From contig JBGPKH010000261.1 of NCBI GenBank assembly GCA_041485845.1, positions 1-11,201 on the forward strand: DNA of 11,201 nt, read 5' to 3'. Each line of letters starts with the position of its first letter. The stretch's first letter is position 1. The position numbers and the translations under genes were made by a program. Below the pieces are notes generated by a model. The model saw only the letters and a list, made by a program, of their open reading frames with translations. It made no database searches and was not told the origin of the DNA. The stretch is from OMOG01 sp041485845. Lineage in GTDB: Bacteria > Acidobacteriota > Terriglobia > Bryobacterales > Bryobacteraceae. Shown in pieces: positions 5,574 to 11,201 of the stretch.

Positions 5574-6251
5574 ATGGCATCCAGTCCTTTAGTAGTTGCA
5601 CCCCAACAAAAACCACTTGAAGATCCGCTAGCTCATCTCCCCTGCTCCAGTATCGTGGAATACCGCAAGGGCCAGATGATTTACAACCAGGACCAGCCCT
5701 CCACCAGCATTTACCTGGTGATCGACGGCAAAGTAAAAGTTTCGCGTTTGGCCGATGACGGGCACCAGGTAGTAGTGGACATCTATCAGCCCGATGAATT
5801 CTTCGGCGAATCGGCATTTCTCAACCTCCCCCACCGCTCCGAGCAAGCCACCGCTTTGGAGAACACCAAGCTGATGACGTGGACCACGTCGGAGATTGAA
5901 GACATCGTCATGAAGCGGCCGCGGCTTGCCGTAGCGCTTCTGCAGATTCTGGTGCAGCGCACCATCGATTTCACGCACCGCATCGAGAGCTTCTCGGTGG
6001 ATAACATCGCCCGCCGGCTGGCCCGCTCGCTGATCCGTTTCTCGGAGCGGCTGGGGACCCCGGAGGATGACGGATCGATCCGTATGGTTCCGTTCACGCA
6101 CGAACTGCTCTCGCAATATGTGGGAACGTCGCGCGAAATCGTAACGCACTACATGAATCAGTTTCGGAGGCAGGGGTACTTGCGGTATTCGCGTAAGGGC
6201 ATCATTCTGTATCGCGACGCCTTCTGCGAATGGCTCAGGCAGAACGCGTAG
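5574..6251 (+). CDS. Crp/Fnr family transcriptional regulator
   Basis: This 225-aa protein has an N-terminal cyclic-nucleotide-binding-type beta-roll (about 24-120), a dimerisation helix (about 120-155) and a C-terminal winged helix (about 172-220). The phosphate-binding-cassette region reads FFGES (76-80) then HRSEQATAL (87-95): a Glu and an Arg-Ser pair align with E72 and R82-S83 of E. coli CRP, so a cyclic nucleotide ligand is possible. No Fnr-type N-terminal cysteine cluster is present. The recognition helix GTSREIVTHYMNQF (184-197) keeps the Arg-Glu pair of CRP, with His192 where CRP has Arg185. ATG 5574 is preferred over the TTG at 5562 because GGAGGAG (5564-5570) is well placed for it. 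It is likely cotranscribed with the preceding small exported protein. Targets and ligand are unknown. Confidence 0.88.
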   Translation: MASSPLVVAPQQKPLEDPLAHLPCSSIVEYRKGQMIYNQDQPSTSIYLVIDGKVKVSRLADDGHQVVVDIYQPDEFFGESAFLNLPHRSEQATALENTKLMTWTTSEIEDIVMKRPRLAVALLQILVQRTIDFTHRIESFSVDNIARRLARSLIRFSERLGTPEDDGSIRMVPFTHELLSQYVGTSREIVTHYMNQFRRQGYLRYSRKGIILYRDAFCEWLRQNA

Positions 6252-6270
6252 GCCTGGACGCCCGGGGTGG

Positions 6271-6298
6271 GACAGACCATCGCCTTTTGTGGTCTGTC
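6271..6298. terminator. 9-bp perfect hairpin between convergent genes
   Basis: GACAGACCA (6271-6279) pairs with TGGTCTGTC (6290-6298) around a 10-base loop; weaker pairing continues outward (GGGG with CCC). It lies between the stops of the Crp-type gene and the M56 gene, so it probably ends or separates both transcripts. There is no U tract. The core is closely related to the hairpin at 2126-2153. Confidence 0.55.
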
Positions 6299-6323
6299 AC
6301 TCCCGGCCCCCGCCTGGAGACGT

Positions 6324-8744
6324 CTACTGGAACGTCACGCTGACGGTGGTCATCACCACCACGGGATTGCCGTTCAGCAGAGTCGGGTTGTAGACCCACT
6401 GCCTCACTGCCTCTATGGCTGCCGCGACCAGCAGCGGGTGACCGTCCTTGTTGCGCACACTCTGCACGTGACCGTCTTCCCCGATGGTGACGTCGAGCAC
6501 GGCCGTGCCTTCGATCCCCGCGGCTTTCGCCAGAGGTGGGTACACCGGTTCGACTTTGGAAATGAGTTTGGCGGCCTGAACGTTCTCTCCCACTTGGATG
6601 AAGGCTCTGCCGTTGGCCGGAGTACTGCCGATGATGCCCCCCAGCACACCGCCTTTGACGCCGCCCGCGACTCCCCCCGCGACTCCGCCCATTACGCCCT
6701 GAGGCGTCGACTCGTTGCGAGGCGGCAGCGAGAACGGCACGTCAACTACGAAGCTTTCCACGCTCGCGACCGGACTGTAGACCCACTGCTTCACGGCCTC
6801 CAATGTCGCCGGAACGAGTAGCGGATGGCCGCTGATCACCTGGAGGTGCGTGATGCGCCCGTCGGCGCCGATGGACGCCATCAGGCGCACCGTCCCCTGG
6901 ATTCTCGCCTGCCTCGCCAGCGGCGGGTAGGCGGGATCCACCTTGTCGATCAGCGGCGGCGCCGAATTCAGAGTCGGTGCGGCCGTGGCGGTCTGCGGCG
7001 CCGGTGTCGCTCCGGCGCCCCGCATTCCCAGGGTCGCCGGTGCTGGCGCGGCCGCCGCAGCGGGAGCCGCCGGGAATCCATACTGCTCCCCGCGCGCGAT
7101 CAGCCGATTGCCCATGTCCACCACGGGGCGGAGCATGGGATGGTCGTTCAGATTCATTTCGGGACGCTGGACCGTGGAAGCGAGCATCCGGCCGGTCCAA
7201 CCGAGGAGCATTCCATCCGTGGAACTCTCGAGCTGCAATTTGACGTGATCCGCAAAGGCCGGATCGAGGTTCGGAAACTTCGGATCGCCGGCGCTGCCGG
7301 CGATGGCGGTTTTGTAGAGGTACGCCAGTTTGTCCCGCCAGGTGAAATTCTGGGGCTCGATGCTGCGCGCGGCGATGAGCAGCCGCTCGGCCTCATTGAA
7401 ATCGCCGCCGGCTTGGGACAGGAATTCGGCGGCGTTGCCGAGCACTCGAGTGTCGGTCGAGCGCGCCGCGGCCTGCTGCTTCCACAATGACGCAGCCTTG
7501 ACGAAATCGGAAGCGTCGTTGAAGGTGGTGGTGCGCGAAGTGATCAACCGCGACGTGAACACCGCGGCGGTAGATTCCGGGTGGTTTGCGATCAGCCAGA
7601 AAATGTGGCCGAGCCGCTGCTCGCGCGTGCCGCCTGTAAAGTAATAGCCGATCAGTTCGCGGCGCGCGTCCAGGTCGTGCGGGTTGGCTGCGAGGTATTG
7701 CTCCATCGCGCCGGCATCCGCGGGCGCGATCTGCCGCTTGCCGGCGAGCAACTCTTGAATCGCCGGAGGCGGCGCCTGGGCTGGGACAGGTTGCACCACC
7801 GACGCCACGTAGATCAAGGGCAGAGTGCCAGCTATCAGCGCCGCCCAACGGGACCGTGTCAACCCCTTGGGAATCTGCCTCGTTTCGTCGAGAATCCGTT
7901 CGATCCTCTTGCGCACTTCTGTTGCGTTTGCCATTGCCATCGCCTCCCAAACCAAGCGGCCCCGGCCGGTCTTCACCGCCGCGGCCATGTCCAACAACGC
8001 CTGCGCATAAGACTCGGTGGCCACCAGCAGCAGCGCCGAATCGTCGCACGCCTGCTCCGCCAGAGACGCCAGCCGCCGCTCCAGCCACCAGGCCAGCGGA
8101 TGGAACCAGAAGACGCACCGGTTCAGACCCGCCAGCACCGCAATCGCCCAATCGGCGCGCTCGACGTGAGTCCTTTCGTGCGCCAGCACCGCTTGCAGCT
8201 TGTCTTCCTGCCACTGTTCCCAGCCCGCCGGCAAGAGGATCTTGGGACGCAGCCAGCCGACGGTCAGCGGGACGGAGATCCAGTTCGATTCGTAGAGCGC
8301 GGGGGCCCATGGCCGGTCGATCGGCCGGCTGGCGCGCACCAGCCGCCGCGTGAACAGGTATCCGAAGGCGAGGCGCACCAGGAAGACGACTAGGCCGGCG
8401 GTGTAGACCGCGACGACGGCCTGCGGCCACGTGGGCCACTGGCGCTGTGGCGGCGTAGCGCGGGTGGGCTGGAGGGTGTTGCTGACGGGCAGTTCGGGCG
8501 ACTGCGGCACGTACTGCGCGGTGGGCGCCGGAGCGGCGCGCAGCACGGGCACCGGGAGCGCCGGCAGCAGGGGCTCGAAGGCCGCCAGCGCCAGCATGCC
8601 GGCCACGACTACCGTCCAAACAGCGTGACGGACGGCGGCCGACTTCACGCGAAAGATGAGCATGCCGATCGCGGCCAACGCCGCCAGGCCAAGCGAGCGA
8701 ACCGCCACGCCCGCCAGGTACCACAGAACAGTCGAGCTTTCCAT
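6324..8744 (-). CDS. BlaR1-like M56 membrane metallopeptidase with two TonB C-terminal domains
   Basis: This 806-aa protein begins with a BlaR1/MecR1-type membrane module: hydrophobic segments at about 7-30, 40-60, 108-130 and 300-318, with an M56 zinc site HERTH (189-193) and third ligand Glu230 in EQACDDSAL. Residues ~325-550 are helical and TPR-like, followed by an Ala/Pro-rich linker (556-592). Two homologous TonB C-terminal domains follow: 598-673 (PAYPPLARQARIQGTV...GHPLLVPATLEAVKQWVYSP) and 726-806 (PVYPPLAKAAGIEGTA...GHPLLVAAAIEAVRQWVYNP), joined by a GGV-repeat linker (686-703). In BlaR1, signal sensing activates the protease and leads to BlaI cleavage; here the sensor module is replaced by repeat plus TonB domains, so the signal is unknown. 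It starts one base after the blaI-type stop (TGACATG), with GAGGTGA (8757-8751) as SD: a tightly coupled operon. Confidence 0.87.
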   Translation of the reverse strand: MESSTVLWYLAGVAVRSLGLAALAAIGMLIFRVKSAAVRHAVWTVVVAGMLALAAFEPLLPALPVPVLRAAPAPTAQYVPQSPELPVSNTLQPTRATPPQRQWPTWPQAVVAVYTAGLVVFLVRLAFGYLFTRRLVRASRPIDRPWAPALYESNWISVPLTVGWLRPKILLPAGWEQWQEDKLQAVLAHERTHVERADWAIAVLAGLNRCVFWFHPLAWWLERRLASLAEQACDDSALLLVATESYAQALLDMAAAVKTGRGRLVWEAMAMANATEVRKRIERILDETRQIPKGLTRSRWAALIAGTLPLIYVASVVQPVPAQAPPPAIQELLAGKRQIAPADAGAMEQYLAANPHDLDARRELIGYYFTGGTREQRLGHIFWLIANHPESTAAVFTSRLITSRTTTFNDASDFVKAASLWKQQAAARSTDTRVLGNAAEFLSQAGGDFNEAERLLIAARSIEPQNFTWRDKLAYLYKTAIAGSAGDPKFPNLDPAFADHVKLQLESSTDGMLLGWTGRMLASTVQRPEMNLNDHPMLRPVVDMGNRLIARGEQYGFPAAPAAAAAPAPATLGMRGAGATPAPQTATAAPTLNSAPPLIDKVDPAYPPLARQARIQGTVRLMASIGADGRITHLQVISGHPLLVPATLEAVKQWVYSPVASVESFVVDVPFSLPPRNESTPQGVMGGVAGGVAGGVKGGVLGGIIGSTPANGRAFIQVGENVQAAKLISKVEPVYPPLAKAAGIEGTAVLDVTIGEDGHVQSVRNKDGHPLLVAAAIEAVRQWVYNPTLLNGNPVVVMTTVSVTFQ

Positions 8745-8745
8745 G

Positions 8746-9144
8746 TCACTTCACCTCGCGATTCTTGCGCTGCGCAATGCGCTGCGCGAGCCGCTGCAAC
8801 TCCCACTCGTCGACCACGTCGTTGGCCACCATCCCGACTAGCAACTGTTCCACGGACCCGCCGCAGAATCGCTCGATGATCTGGCGCACGGCTTTGGCCG
8901 CCACGTTCTGCGGCGCGTCGAGCCCGGTATACACGTTGGTGCGGCCCTCCACGCGGTGCTTGACGTAGCCTTTCTCTTCCAGCCGTTTCAGGATGGTTCG
9001 CACCGTCGATTCTTTCATCGGGTGCCTCTCCGCCAGCGAAGTCCGGACCTCTTCCGCCATGGCGGAGCCGCGTTGCCACACGATCTCCATGACGAGGTGT
9101 TCCAGTTCGCTGAGGGGCTTGCGGGTTTTTCGAGCGCTAAACAT
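8746..9144 (-). CDS. BlaI/MecI/CopY-type transcriptional repressor
   Basis: This 132-aa winged-helix protein carries the BlaI pattern PLSELEHLVMEIVW (10-23), the recognition-helix region KESTVRTILKRLEEKGYV (44-61), the wing HRVEGRTNVY (63-72) and a C-terminal dimerisation helix pair (about 80-125). Length and layout are normal for the family. It likely represses its own operon and is inactivated by the M56 protease encoded one base downstream. The start is the ATG at 9144: the frame is open upstream but only with relic sequence, and the family N-terminus begins here. No SD precedes it; the predicted transcript start is only about 6-8 bases upstream, so translation may be nearly leaderless. 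No ampC/beta-lactamase gene is adjacent. Confidence 0.9.
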   Translation of the reverse strand: MFSARKTRKPLSELEHLVMEIVWQRGSAMAEEVRTSLAERHPMKESTVRTILKRLEEKGYVKHRVEGRTNVYTGLDAPQNVAAKAVRQIIERFCGGSVEQLLVGMVANDVVDEWELQRLAQRIAQRKNREVK

Positions 9145-9145
9145 T

Positions 9146-9167
9146 GTAGCGCTACGAAATGTAGCGC
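9146..9167. promoter_or_regulatory. Operator candidate for the BlaI-type repressor
   Basis: GTAGCGCTAC (9146-9155) is a 10-bp perfect palindrome, followed by GAAAT and a further GTAGCGC (9161-9167). Within it, CTAC-GAAAT-GTAG (9152-9164) resembles the TACA-n-TGTA half-site pattern bound by BlaI/MecI proteins. It overlaps the -10 element and the expected transcript start, which fits autorepression. Confidence 0.5.
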
Positions 9168-9186
9168 AAATGCGGACCGTTGTCAA
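9158..9186 (-). promoter_or_regulatory. Sigma70-type promoter of the blaI-M56 operon
   Basis: On the minus strand a perfect TTGACA (9186-9181) is followed by a 17-bp spacer and TACATT (9163-9158; four of six). The start would be near 9150-9152, 6-8 bases before the ATG at 9144. Confidence 0.65.
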
Positions 9187-9484
9187 GGGGTAAACAGGAG
9201 GGACAGGAGAGTAAACAGGAGGCCGAGCATCTTCTGCTGGATGTCGTTGGCGTAGACCTTGCCGCCGGGCCCCACGCGCTCGGCCAGGCGCCAGGTGATG
9301 TACCCGGCGCCCGCGCCGACGCCGCCCCCGTCGAGCCCTTGGCGATCCCGATGGCGTCGGGCGCCGCGTCCGGCTGTCCTTCGGATTCGCGCTCCGGACG
9401 CACCAGCCAGCCGGCGCAATTCGCTCCCATGACGCCGGCGTGCTTCCGGCCGCTGATGGGGTAATAGCCACGATTCCGCTCCCC
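9183..9484 (-). pseudogene. Relic of a SAM-dependent methyltransferase
   Basis: Two minus-strand frames together give a continuous methyltransferase fragment. The first reads YYPISGRKHAGVMG, then AGWLVRPERESEGQPDAA and DAIGIAKGS. After loss of about one base near 9325-9335, the second frame reads VGAGAGYITWRLAERVGP and GGKVYANDIQQKML. VGAGAGY is motif I, the SAM-binding glycine loop, and KVYANDI follows as in class I methyltransferases. The start and signal region are missing, and after QQKML at about 9222 the reading runs into a short direct repeat and stops at 9183. This is a dead remnant with both ends lost. A sequencing error could explain the frameshift but not the truncation. The stop overlaps the -35 of the blaI promoter. 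Confidence 0.7.
9190..9222. repeat. Short direct repeat at the relic's end
   Basis: GTAAACAGGAGG occurs at 9190-9201 and again at 9211-9222, a 21-bp period, with a partial third copy (ACAGGAG, 9203-9209) between. It sits exactly where methyltransferase similarity ends and may mark the deletion or insertion junction. Confidence 0.75.
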
Positions 9485-9530
9485 CTTTTCCCCAGCCTGT
9501 TTTTCAGCTACGATACGGGTGAGGTGAACT

Positions 9531-9986
9531 ATGCTTTCGGGCAAACTCGTTCATCTGATCGAATCGCACTGGGACCAGATCGCCTCACGCGTGATCGACC
9601 AGGTCCGCCGCGAACCACAAATGTCCCATATCCGCGGACTCGCCGAGTCCGAATTGCGCGAAATGGAACAGGTTTTGTTGGAAAACCTGGGGCATTGGTT
9701 GTCCGCCGGGAACGAAGAAGATCTGGCTCAAAAATATGAGCAGTTCGGCAAACTGCGCTGTGAACAGGACGTGCCGCTGCACGAATCGGTCCGCGGCCTT
9801 TGCATCATCCGCGAGAAAATGCTGGATTTCGTGGAGGAGCACATCGTTTCGAAAAACACTTTGGAACTGTACGCGGAAGAAGAACTGGAGAGGCGGCTGG
9901 GCCGCTTCTTCGACCTTCTCACGATTCACCTGGTAACCGGTTACGAGCGCGCCCTGCGCCGCGCGGCGATGGCCGCGCATCGCTGA
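9531..9986 (+). CDS. Stand-alone RsbRD-N-like helical sensor domain
   Basis: This 151-aa, cysteine-poor, all-helical protein lacks a signal peptide or membrane segment. SHWDQIASRVIDQVRR (12-27), ELREMEQVLLENLGHWL (41-57), then KYEQFGKLRCEQDVPLHES (68-86) and VRGLCIIREKMLDFV (87-101) resemble the RsbRD N-terminal sensor domain (PF14361-like), which usually precedes a STAS domain in stressosome proteins or a histidine kinase. Here the protein ends after a further helix pair (103-147) and has no output domain, so a partner encoded elsewhere would be needed. ATG 9531 is supported by GAGGTGA at 9521-9527. It converges with the metallopeptidase, with 12 bases between stops and no terminator visible. 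The family call is from pattern memory; a different four-helix domain is possible. Confidence 0.65.
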   Translation: MLSGKLVHLIESHWDQIASRVIDQVRREPQMSHIRGLAESELREMEQVLLENLGHWLSAGNEEDLAQKYEQFGKLRCEQDVPLHESVRGLCIIREKMLDFVEEHIVSKNTLELYAEEELERRLGRFFDLLTIHLVTGYERALRRAAMAAHR

Positions 9987-9998
9987 GCGGCGTGCGCG

Positions 9999-11201
9999 TC
10001 ACTCGTTGACCGGATCGATGTCCGTGGGAATGCTCTTCAGCCCGTCGATGGCCCGCAGCATGGCCGGCCGCACCACTCCGAGCGTATCGAGCATCTTCTT
10101 GGCGCCGGCGTAATCGCCCTGCGCTTCCAGCGTGAGCAGGTCGTGCGCCAGGTCGCGAACCGCGCCCTTGATCTTGCTGAAATCCACCGCGTACGTGCCA
10201 TCGGAATTGGCCACGAACGCGCCCTTGCCGGTGAGATAGTTGAACTGGAGCGCCATCCCCTTGCCGTGGGCGTCGGTCAATCCGAACCGTAGCGAGCGAA
10301 ACGCCGAGGCCAGGAACGTGGAGTAGAGCTGGCGTTCGGCCGCGGGCGGGTGCGCCAGGCCGTGGTCGAAGAGGTACTGGAGCATGAAGAGTCCGGTGAC
10401 ATCGGCCTTGGCTTCTTCGATGGCGCTGTACAGTTCCTTCATCTCCTGGCGGGGCGTGGTAGCGCGGCCTCCCACCTGGATCTGGTGCGGTCCGATACCG
10501 TGGCTCAATTCGTGAGCCAGAATGTGCATGAAAAAGTAATCGAAGCTCAGGTCTTCCCGGGCTGCCTGGGGCAGCACGCGCGCGGCAATGGGAACCAGGG
10601 CGCTCTGGAATTTCGCCTCCTGGATGTTCTTCAGCATGACCCGCTTGGACCCCTTCTCGTGGACCACGCGTTCGTCGTTGGGCAGGTTGAAGGCGGCGGT
10701 GCGGACTCCGTGCGCGCCGTCTCCCGAGGCGATCACCTCGTGGACCACGCGAATGGGCGCGGCGGCGCCGAGCTTGGGATTGCGATAGCGCGCGTCAATC
10801 GGCAGATTGTTTTCGACTTCCTGTAGACGCGACGCGAAGCCGGCAAGGCGGCCGGTCTCCTGGTTGTCGCGAATGGTGACGTAGGCCTCAAATGCGGCTT
10901 TGTAGCCGAACAGCTCGTCGTTGTAGGTCTCGTAGGGGCCGATCGTGATATCGAGCGGAGCATCGACGTCCATCCAGGCGAGGTCGCTGGCGTAGTAGTC
11001 GTTGGAGAGGAACGCATCGGCGCGCAGCGTGAGGAACTTCTTCAGCGAGGCGTTATCGGTGAGGGCGGCGGCCTCGCGAAGAAAACGGGCGGCCTTTTCG
11101 AGGTCCGCAGCGTACTGCTTGCTGTACGGCACGGCGGTGGGTTGGCGGCCGGCGTTGCGGCGGATCACGGTGAAGAAGCCCTCGGCCTGTTCGCGCGAAG
11201 G
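9999..11201 (-). CDS. DPP III (M49)-like metallopeptidase, partial
   Basis: The C-terminal 400 residues are in the window; the frame is open through the right edge (PSREQAEGFF precedes the first possible GTG at 11168), so the start lies outside. The zinc motif is HELSH in FMHILAHELSHGIGPHQI (about 10487-10540) and the second is EEAKAD (10401-10418), matching the EE.(K/R)A(D/E) motif of dipeptidyl-peptidase III. Classical M49 enzymes have HEXXGH; this one has the five-residue HEXXH spacing, as in a bacterial DPP III-like group. Expected role: removal of short peptides from oligopeptide N-termini, or another hydrolase role in that group. Whether it is exported cannot be seen. It converges with the RsbRD-N-like gene. 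Confidence 0.8.
   Translation of the reverse strand, partial: PSREQAEGFFTVIRRNAGRQPTAVPYSKQYAADLEKAARFLREAAALTDNASLKKFLTLRADAFLSNDYYASDLAWMDVDAPLDITIGPYETYNDELFGYKAAFEAYVTIRDNQETGRLAGFASRLQEVENNLPIDARYRNPKLGAAAPIRVVHEVIASGDGAHGVRTAAFNLPNDERVVHEKGSKRVMLKNIQEAKFQSALVPIAARVLPQAAREDLSFDYFFMHILAHELSHGIGPHQIQVGGRATTPRQEMKELYSAIEEAKADVTGLFMLQYLFDHGLAHPPAAERQLYSTFLASAFRSLRFGLTDAHGKGMALQFNYLTGKGAFVANSDGTYAVDFSKIKGAVRDLAHDLLTLEAQGDYAGAKKMLDTLGVVRPAMLRAIDGLKSIPTDIDPVNE

Noticed and set aside
6635..6700. DNA-level minisatellite in the M56-TonB gene
   Set aside because: The repeat is the in-frame GGV linker of the protein with varied codons, a usual feature of linkers in such TonB-type proteins.
9145..9471. 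N-terminal extension of the BlaI-type protein to 241 residues
   Set aside because: The extra residues are Arg/Pro/Ser-rich readthrough of the methyltransferase relic in the wrong frame; the BlaI family N-terminus matches ATG 9144.

Overview
This GC-rich 11.2 kb chromosomal window looks like a soil Acidobacteriota genome, probably of the Solibacter/Bryobacterales kind. That is an inference from gene content: a BlaI/M56 regulatory pair with TonB-type domains, a DUF5818-like small exported protein, a YncE-phosphoesterase fusion and an exported D-aminoacylase-type amidohydrolase. No rRNA, tRNA, CRISPR array, integrase or transposase was seen.

Layout. 1-524 is a gene-poor leader. It has an AT-rich stretch, a strong Shine-Dalgarno (SD) site at 231-237, a doubtful leader ORF (246-515) and two look-alike hairpins (298-342, 445-486) sharing a GACGCAT core. 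525-2129 (+) is an exported N-acyl-D-amino-acid deacylase-type amidohydrolase. 2130-2284 is a repeat-rich convergent spacer. 2285-4942 (-) is a secreted YncE beta-propeller/phosphoesterase, preceded in the same direction by a possible 26-codon ORF whose TAA touches the GTG start. 4943-5156 is a divergent control region with overlapping sigma54-like and sigma70-like promoter candidates. 5157-5540 (+) is a small exported DUF5818-like protein, followed after 33 nt by a Crp/Fnr regulator (5574-6251); the two probably form an operon.

6324-9144 (-) is a two-gene signalling operon: a BlaI/MecI-type repressor, then after one base an 806-residue BlaR1-like M56 membrane protease with a helical-repeat region and two tandem TonB C-terminal domains. 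Its promoter (TTGACA-17-TACATT) overlaps a palindromic operator candidate and leaves almost no 5' leader. 9183-9484 (-) is the frameshifted, truncated relic of a SAM-dependent methyltransferase; its last codons run into the blaI promoter. 9531-9986 (+) is a free-standing RsbRD-N-like helical sensor domain. 9999-11201 (-) is the C-terminal part of a DPP III (M49)-like metallopeptidase with HELSH and EEAKAD motifs, cut by the window edge.

The most coherent system is the BlaI/M56-TonB pair. By analogy with BlaR1/BlaI, the membrane protease would sense an envelope signal and inactivate the repressor, which would control its own operon and perhaps distant targets. Nothing nearby shows what is sensed. 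I do not see a clearly new defence or mobile system. The most unusual items are the twin-hairpin leader, the M56-TonB-TonB architecture, the sigma54-like element and the methyltransferase relic.
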